Assembly: GCA_021796175.1 (NCBI GenBank)
Contig: JAJYOM010000047.1
Span: forward strand, 1 to 10,693
Direction: 5' to 3'
DNA length: 10,693 nt
Source: Thermoplasmata archaeon
Lineage (GTDB): Archaea > Thermoplasmatota > Thermoplasmata > Sysuiplasmatales > Sysuiplasmataceae
The translations under genes and the position numbers were made by a program. This document shows positions 6,954 to 10,693 of the stretch, piece after piece (position 1 is the first letter of the stretch; every line of letters starts with the position of its first letter). Under the pieces are notes generated by a model. It was not told the origin of the DNA, did not search any database, and saw only the letters and a program-made list of their open reading frames with translations.

Positions 6954-8199
6954 ACTCGTGTCGCTCGATGAGATTTCCGTCAGATATGACCTCAGGGGCT
7001 CCTCCCTTTCCAGGTCAAAGATCTATCTTAATGCACTCAACGGTGTGAGCCTGAATATCCTCAAGGGTGAGACACTGGCGGTCGTCGGCGAGAGCGGCTC
7101 AGGCAAGTCAACGCTGGCCATGACAGTGCTCGGTCTCCTGAGGCACTGGAAGGGGAGCATCGCCTACCATTTCAGCAGGCATGATATACTCAACAACTCG
7201 GAGAGGAAGATGAAAAGGAGCGAGCTGCGGGAGCTCTGGAAGCGATCCTCCATAGTCTTTCAGGATCCCTACTCAGCACTCGACTCCAAGAAGCTTGTCA
7301 AGGACATCATTGCGGAGCCGTACCTCGGCCACGGCAAAGGGGGGAGGCAGGAATCCGAGGAGCGATCGAAGGAGCTGATAAGGCAGGTGGGGCTGACTGA
7401 AGACCACCTTGGCTTCTATCCGGACCAGCTCAGCGGCGGGCAGAGGCAGAGGGTTGCAATTGCAAGAACTCTGATCAATGAGCCGGAACTGATCATATTC
7501 GATGAGCCGACCTCGTCGCTGGATGTTTCCATACAGGCACAGATACTGAATCTGATACTCGACATCAAGGAGATTCACAGCCTCACCTACATGTTCATAA
7601 CGCACAACCTTGTGGTCGCCAAACATGTATCTGACAGGATGCTTGTCCTCTATCTCGGGAACGTCATGGAAATTGGCCCCACAGAAAGTATCTTCTCCGG
7701 GCCGCTGCATCCGTACACAAAGCTGCTGATCTCCTCCATCCCCGTCCCCAAATCGGGGTATGAGATGACCCAGAGGGAGAGCAGGGAGGCCGATGTGAAT
7801 TCCGTAAACCTTCCGGGAGGATGCGCCTTCCATCCCCGATGCCCTGTGGCCACAAAGTACTGCGGATGGAAATCCTCCGAAGTGATGAAACTTGTCATCA
7901 GGGAGGCATACCTCATGCTGGGACTGGAAAACCTGCAGGGTGAGACTGCAGACGAACTGAGCTTCAGGCTGACTGCGCCGGATGCGGAAACAGCCGTTTC
8001 GGTGAACAGGATGATTACAGGAAGGGACTCTTTCAGAATCGAAAGGTCAGAGGTAAAAGAAAACATTGTCTCCTGCACACTTCATGCGCCCTGGACTCCA
8101 CGCCTTAGCCAGGTAGGAGACAGGCTGGTGAACTGCGTGCTTTTCGATGAGGAGTTCAAGATGCAGAACGGAGTGTCTCCGCCGCGCAGCGGCCGATAA
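6940..8199 (+). CDS. dppF: Dipeptide/oligopeptide ABC transporter ATPase, DppF/OppF type, with a split C-terminal cysteine motif
   Basis: Read from the ATG at 6940, the product has 419 residues and is the second ATPase of the importer. Motifs are Walker A GESGSGKST (50-58), Q-loop Gln108 in FQDPYSALD, signature LSGGQRQR (164-171), Walker B LIIFDEPTSSLD (184-195) and H-loop His222. The Q-loop-to-signature distance is normal, unlike in DppD. The C-terminal domain has HPYTKLLISSIP (257-268) and then C295-x5-C301-x6-C308, the same spacing as in DppD. The expected fourth cysteine appears only at 399, in a typical context (RLSQVGDRLVNCVLFDE); about 90 residues separate the third and fourth cysteines instead of about 20. 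The inserted part (about 310-385) is mixed alpha/beta and not recognised; it holds another cysteine (379). The start overlaps dppD by 14 nt and has a good Shine-Dalgarno sequence. It is the last gene of the operon. Confidence 0.94.
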   Translation: MVTDELVSLDEISVRYDLRGSSLSRSKIYLNALNGVSLNILKGETLAVVGESGSGKSTLAMTVLGLLRHWKGSIAYHFSRHDILNNSERKMKRSELRELWKRSSIVFQDPYSALDSKKLVKDIIAEPYLGHGKGGRQESEERSKELIRQVGLTEDHLGFYPDQLSGGQRQRVAIARTLINEPELIIFDEPTSSLDVSIQAQILNLILDIKEIHSLTYMFITHNLVVAKHVSDRMLVLYLGNVMEIGPTESIFSGPLHPYTKLLISSIPVPKSGYEMTQRESREADVNSVNLPGGCAFHPRCPVATKYCGWKSSEVMKLVIREAYLMLGLENLQGETADELSFRLTAPDAETAVSVNRMITGRDSFRIERSEVKENIVSCTLHAPWTPRLSQVGDRLVNCVLFDEEFKMQNGVSPPRSGR

Positions 8200-8226
8200 A
8201 AGACAAAGGGAACAGGTTTGTGTAAG

Positions 8227-8250
8227 TGGTTTGCTTCAGCAGGCAAACTA
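8227..8250. terminator. Hairpin between convergent dppF and binding-protein genes
   Basis: TGGTTTGC (8227-8234) can pair with GCAAACTA (8243-8250) over 8 bp including one G-T pair, with an 8-nt loop. It sits in the gap between two convergent genes, and its right arm overlaps the TAG stop of the binding-protein gene (8250-8248). On the minus strand a T-rich stretch follows (about 8209-8198); on the plus strand only TTTC follows. It could limit read-through in either direction. Archaeal termination depends mainly on T-runs, so this call is tentative. Confidence 0.35.
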
Positions 8251-10693
8251 TTTCGACAGATAGCAGAACAGGGTGTCCACTTCTCCGCCTACCACCGGGT
8301 TCTCCTGGTAGTTGACGCCCTTGAGCCATGACTGGTAAATCCACATGCCGTTGGGTATGTATGTGTAGAGGTAGAGTGTCAGGTTTACAGCTATCTGGTT
8401 CGCTTCCTGGTAGAGGTGAGCCCTGAGCGTGGTGTTGGTTTCGACCTGTGCCTGGTTGGAGAGGTTGAGTATTTCCGAAAAGTTGGCTGCCTGTCTCGGG
8501 TGTCCCATGCTTGATACCGCAGCGGCGCTCGAAACTCCGTCGCCGTCAAGATAGAAACCGCCGGGGTTGTACATCGGAGGTATCATGTTGATAGGGTCAG
8601 GAATGGATGTGCCCCATCCAAGGCTGTAGATTGGCATCGGATTCTGACCTGCCACTATGTAGCCTATCATCTGGGAGAATGTGATGTAGTAGGGTGCCAC
8701 CGTTATGTGCGAGTCTATGGACTGCAGTGCCTGAGCCCACATGGAAACAGCGGCGAAGTTGGTCACATCACCTGAACTCACGAAGATGGGTATGTTAATC
8801 GTTGTATTGTACTGGCCGGATGCCATAAGCAGGTTCTTTGCTGTGGTCAGGTCGTAAGAGGGTGCATTTGCCCATTGCGAGAATGGAAGGTATCCCAGCA
8901 TGCCAGGCGGCAGAAGTCCCACATATCCCTGCCCCAGGTTGATGCCGAACTTGGAATTGCCGAGAATGTCGCTCAGGAACTTCGAGTAGTTGAAGGCGTC
9001 CGTGAATGCCTTCCTGACATCGAGATTTGCGAAGTAGTTGGCCGGAACAGTGTACTGGGAGCCAATGCTCTTGAGCATTGTCGTGTTGATGTTGAAGTTG
9101 AATGGGTAGAAGTAGGTCGTCATGGTCGAGAACGTGTAAATGCTTGCCTGACCCGTCGTCTCAGCCTGTATGACACTTGGCAGGGACGAAGTCGGAAGAT
9201 TGCTGATTATGTCTGCCTGTCCGTTCTTGAGCATGAGGACGGCTGTCGATGCCTCCTTCACATAGTCGATGACAACCGTATAGTTGGACTTGGGGAAGCC
9301 GTAGGCTGGCGGATGGTAATACTGGTTGGGAGTGAGAGTTATGCTCTCACCGAGCTGGACCGACGAGACTGTGAAGGGACCGGATCCCATGCTGTTCCAC
9401 TGGATATAGGTGTTGTAGTTCTGCGCAAGTGCCTGTTTCATGTAGCTTGAAAAGCCGCTTGGGGTGAATGCAAGTCCCGCTCCGTGTGCGGCGGCCCACG
9501 AATACTCCATCACAGATGACGGTGTGTCTGCAAGAAGAGCCAGGAAGTAGGGGACTGGCTTGAACAGGTGGAATGTAACAGTGTTGCTCGAGTTGCTGTA
9601 GCTCAAGGCGCTTGTTATGTTGGCATAGTCGTTGAAGTTCGGTTTAAATGTTGCATAACCGGGCAGCAGCGCCTGGGCAAGTGTGTACCCTCCGGTCCCG
9701 GGGGAACCGGTGGAGAACAGCAATTCCCTGACCATGGAGAAGTAAACGTCGAATGCCGTGACCTTGTTCCCGTCGGCGAATGTCGCGTTGGACCTTACGG
9801 TGAAAGTCCAGTTCAGGCTGTTGGCGGAAACTCCGCCGTTTGCAACAGTGGGTATCTGAGCTGCGAGGACGGGCAGAAATGAAGTCGTGCTGCTCCCGTT
9901 GAATGAAACGAGCGTTTCGTAAACATTCCTCAGCACTTCCAGACCGACAGTTTCCCAGTCAATCTGGGGGTCGAGGGAGAACGGGCCGCCGGGCACGACC
10001 TCTGCATCCGTTATGACGGACGGGTTGACCACTGAGCCCGGTCCGAGGAGTATGCCCGTGGTGGCGTTAGCCGGTTCGAACACCACAGTCTGCACGGCAG
10101 TGTTTATTATGGAAGCAGTGGCGTTGGATGTCGTGATGTTCAGTGTCAGCGGGTATATCCCCGGAGCAGTAACGGTGAAGTTGAAGTATGCTCCTGTGCC
10201 CGTGCTGGACTGAACGCTCCAAACTAATCCCTTGACTGTCCAGTTTGCCGCCGTTGGCGACTGCAGGTAGTTGCCCTGTGCGCTTGCAGTCTCTGTCGTG
10301 TTGAATAGAGGAGCCCTCGTGTTGACAGTCTTGTTGAAGAGAATAACCGGCGACGTCTGCTCCGAGAGCGTTGTTGTCGAAACACCCGAAGTGGATCTCA
10401 GGACCTCAACCGGGTAAAGGCTGGCCAGGTTGTTTGAGGTCTTTCCACCGCTCACCCAGGAAAGTTCGACAAGATAGAACCCGGGATAGGTGTACTTGTG
10501 AGACACATTGAGTCCCGTTCCAGTCTGACCGTCACCGAAGTTCCATGTAACATTGGTAATCCCGGATGTACCCTGTGAGGCGAGAGTGAAGAAGTTCACG
10601 TACTGTCCGGTGTAGGAAAGCTTCGTGCTTGAAGCAGCTGTCAGCGGCTTCGATACCGCCGGTGTCTTCGAGCTGGGCAAATGCACCCTCTTA
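8248..10693 (-). CDS. Extracellular solute-binding protein, family 5, with N-terminal PKD and Ig-like domains (N-terminus beyond right edge)
   Basis: The frame is open to the right edge, so the gene is partial; the first internal start is a GTG at 10686, and residue numbers count from it. A PKD domain lies at about 22-96 (NVTWNFGDGQTGTGLNVSHK, then YPGFYLVELSW). A second Ig/PKD-like beta domain follows at about 112-205 (APGIYPLTLNITTS). The family 5 binding module runs from about 212 to the end: FSLDPQIDWETVGLEVLRNV (236-255), FTVRSNATFADGNKVTAFDV (295-314), GSGPFTV (434-440) and NLDVRKAFTDAFN (554-566). It probably captures peptides for DppBCDF. There is no C-terminal membrane helix, so secretion signal and anchor must lie in the missing N-terminus. 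Only about 68 of 812 residues are Asp, Glu, Lys or Arg, and 22 N-x-S/T sequons are present. Convergent with the operon, 48 bp from dppF. Confidence 0.93.
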   Translation of the reverse strand, partial: KRVHLPSSKTPAVSKPLTAASSTKLSYTGQYVNFFTLASQGTSGITNVTWNFGDGQTGTGLNVSHKYTYPGFYLVELSWVSGGKTSNNLASLYPVEVLRSTSGVSTTTLSEQTSPVILFNKTVNTRAPLFNTTETASAQGNYLQSPTAANWTVKGLVWSVQSSTGTGAYFNFTVTAPGIYPLTLNITTSNATASIINTAVQTVVFEPANATTGILLGPGSVVNPSVITDAEVVPGGPFSLDPQIDWETVGLEVLRNVYETLVSFNGSSTTSFLPVLAAQIPTVANGGVSANSLNWTFTVRSNATFADGNKVTAFDVYFSMVRELLFSTGSPGTGGYTLAQALLPGYATFKPNFNDYANITSALSYSNSSNTVTFHLFKPVPYFLALLADTPSSVMEYSWAAAHGAGLAFTPSGFSSYMKQALAQNYNTYIQWNSMGSGPFTVSSVQLGESITLTPNQYYHPPAYGFPKSNYTVVIDYVKEASTAVLMLKNGQADIISNLPTSSLPSVIQAETTGQASIYTFSTMTTYFYPFNFNINTTMLKSIGSQYTVPANYFANLDVRKAFTDAFNYSKFLSDILGNSKFGINLGQGYVGLLPPGMLGYLPFSQWANAPSYDLTTAKNLLMASGQYNTTINIPIFVSSGDVTNFAAVSMWAQALQSIDSHITVAPYYITFSQMIGYIVAGQNPMPIYSLGWGTSIPDPINMIPPMYNPGGFYLDGDGVSSAAAVSSMGHPRQAANFSEILNLSNQAQVETNTTLRAHLYQEANQIAVNLTLYLYTYIPNGMWIYQSWLKGVNYQENPVVGGEVDTLFCYLSK

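Noticed and set aside
8181..8193. GC-rich hairpin GCCGC-GCA-GCGGC at the end of dppF as an intrinsic terminator
   Set aside because: The stem is only 5 bp, lies inside the coding region, and is followed by A-rich and not T-rich sequence on the plus strand.
10684..10686. GTG at 10686 as the true start of the binding protein
   Set aside because: The frame stays open to the window edge, there is no signal peptide after this GTG, and an extracellular protein needs one. The true start is almost certainly outside the window.

Overview
The window looks like chromosomal DNA from an archaeon, most likely an acidophile and possibly a member of the Thermoplasmatota; the lineage is an inference. The first genes of transcription units (dppB, the 304-residue gene, hyuA) have A/T-rich TATA-like boxes centred about 26 nt before the start codon, which fits leaderless archaeal mRNA. 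The internal operon genes dppC, dppD and dppF instead have Shine-Dalgarno sequences. The secreted binding protein is very poor in charged residues and rich in N-x-S/T sequons, as expected for an archaeal surface protein exposed to acid. GC content is a little above 50% by eye.

Layout. Positions 1-2426 on the minus strand hold hyuB (partial, running off the left edge) and hyuA, the two subunits of a hydantoinase/5-oxoprolinase-type ATP-dependent amidohydrolase. Positions 2504-3418 (minus) hold a soluble, helix-rich protein of unknown function. A 132-bp divergent promoter region follows. Positions 3551-8199 (plus) hold a tightly packed four-gene operon, dppB-dppC-dppD-dppF, encoding the two permeases and two ATPases of a dipeptide/oligopeptide (peptide/nickel family) ABC importer. 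Positions 8248-10693 (minus, convergent with the operon) hold the family 5 extracellular solute-binding protein. Its N-terminus runs off the right edge, and it carries a PKD domain and a second Ig-like domain in front of the binding module. No stretch longer than about 300 bases lacks a gene.

How the parts fit. The binding protein presumably captures peptides or similar ligands outside the cell. DppBC moves them through the membrane, driven by DppDF. HyuAB could then open a cyclic amide such as 5-oxoproline or a hydantoin in the cytoplasm. The link between transport and HyuAB is only proximity. I saw no tRNA, rRNA, CRISPR array, insertion sequence or phage signature.

I did not find a clearly new system. 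The most unusual features are a roughly 110-residue insertion in the helical subdomain of DppD, an insertion of about 75 residues that splits the C-terminal four-cysteine motif of DppF, the PKD/Ig-like fusion on the binding protein, and the unassigned 304-residue protein.
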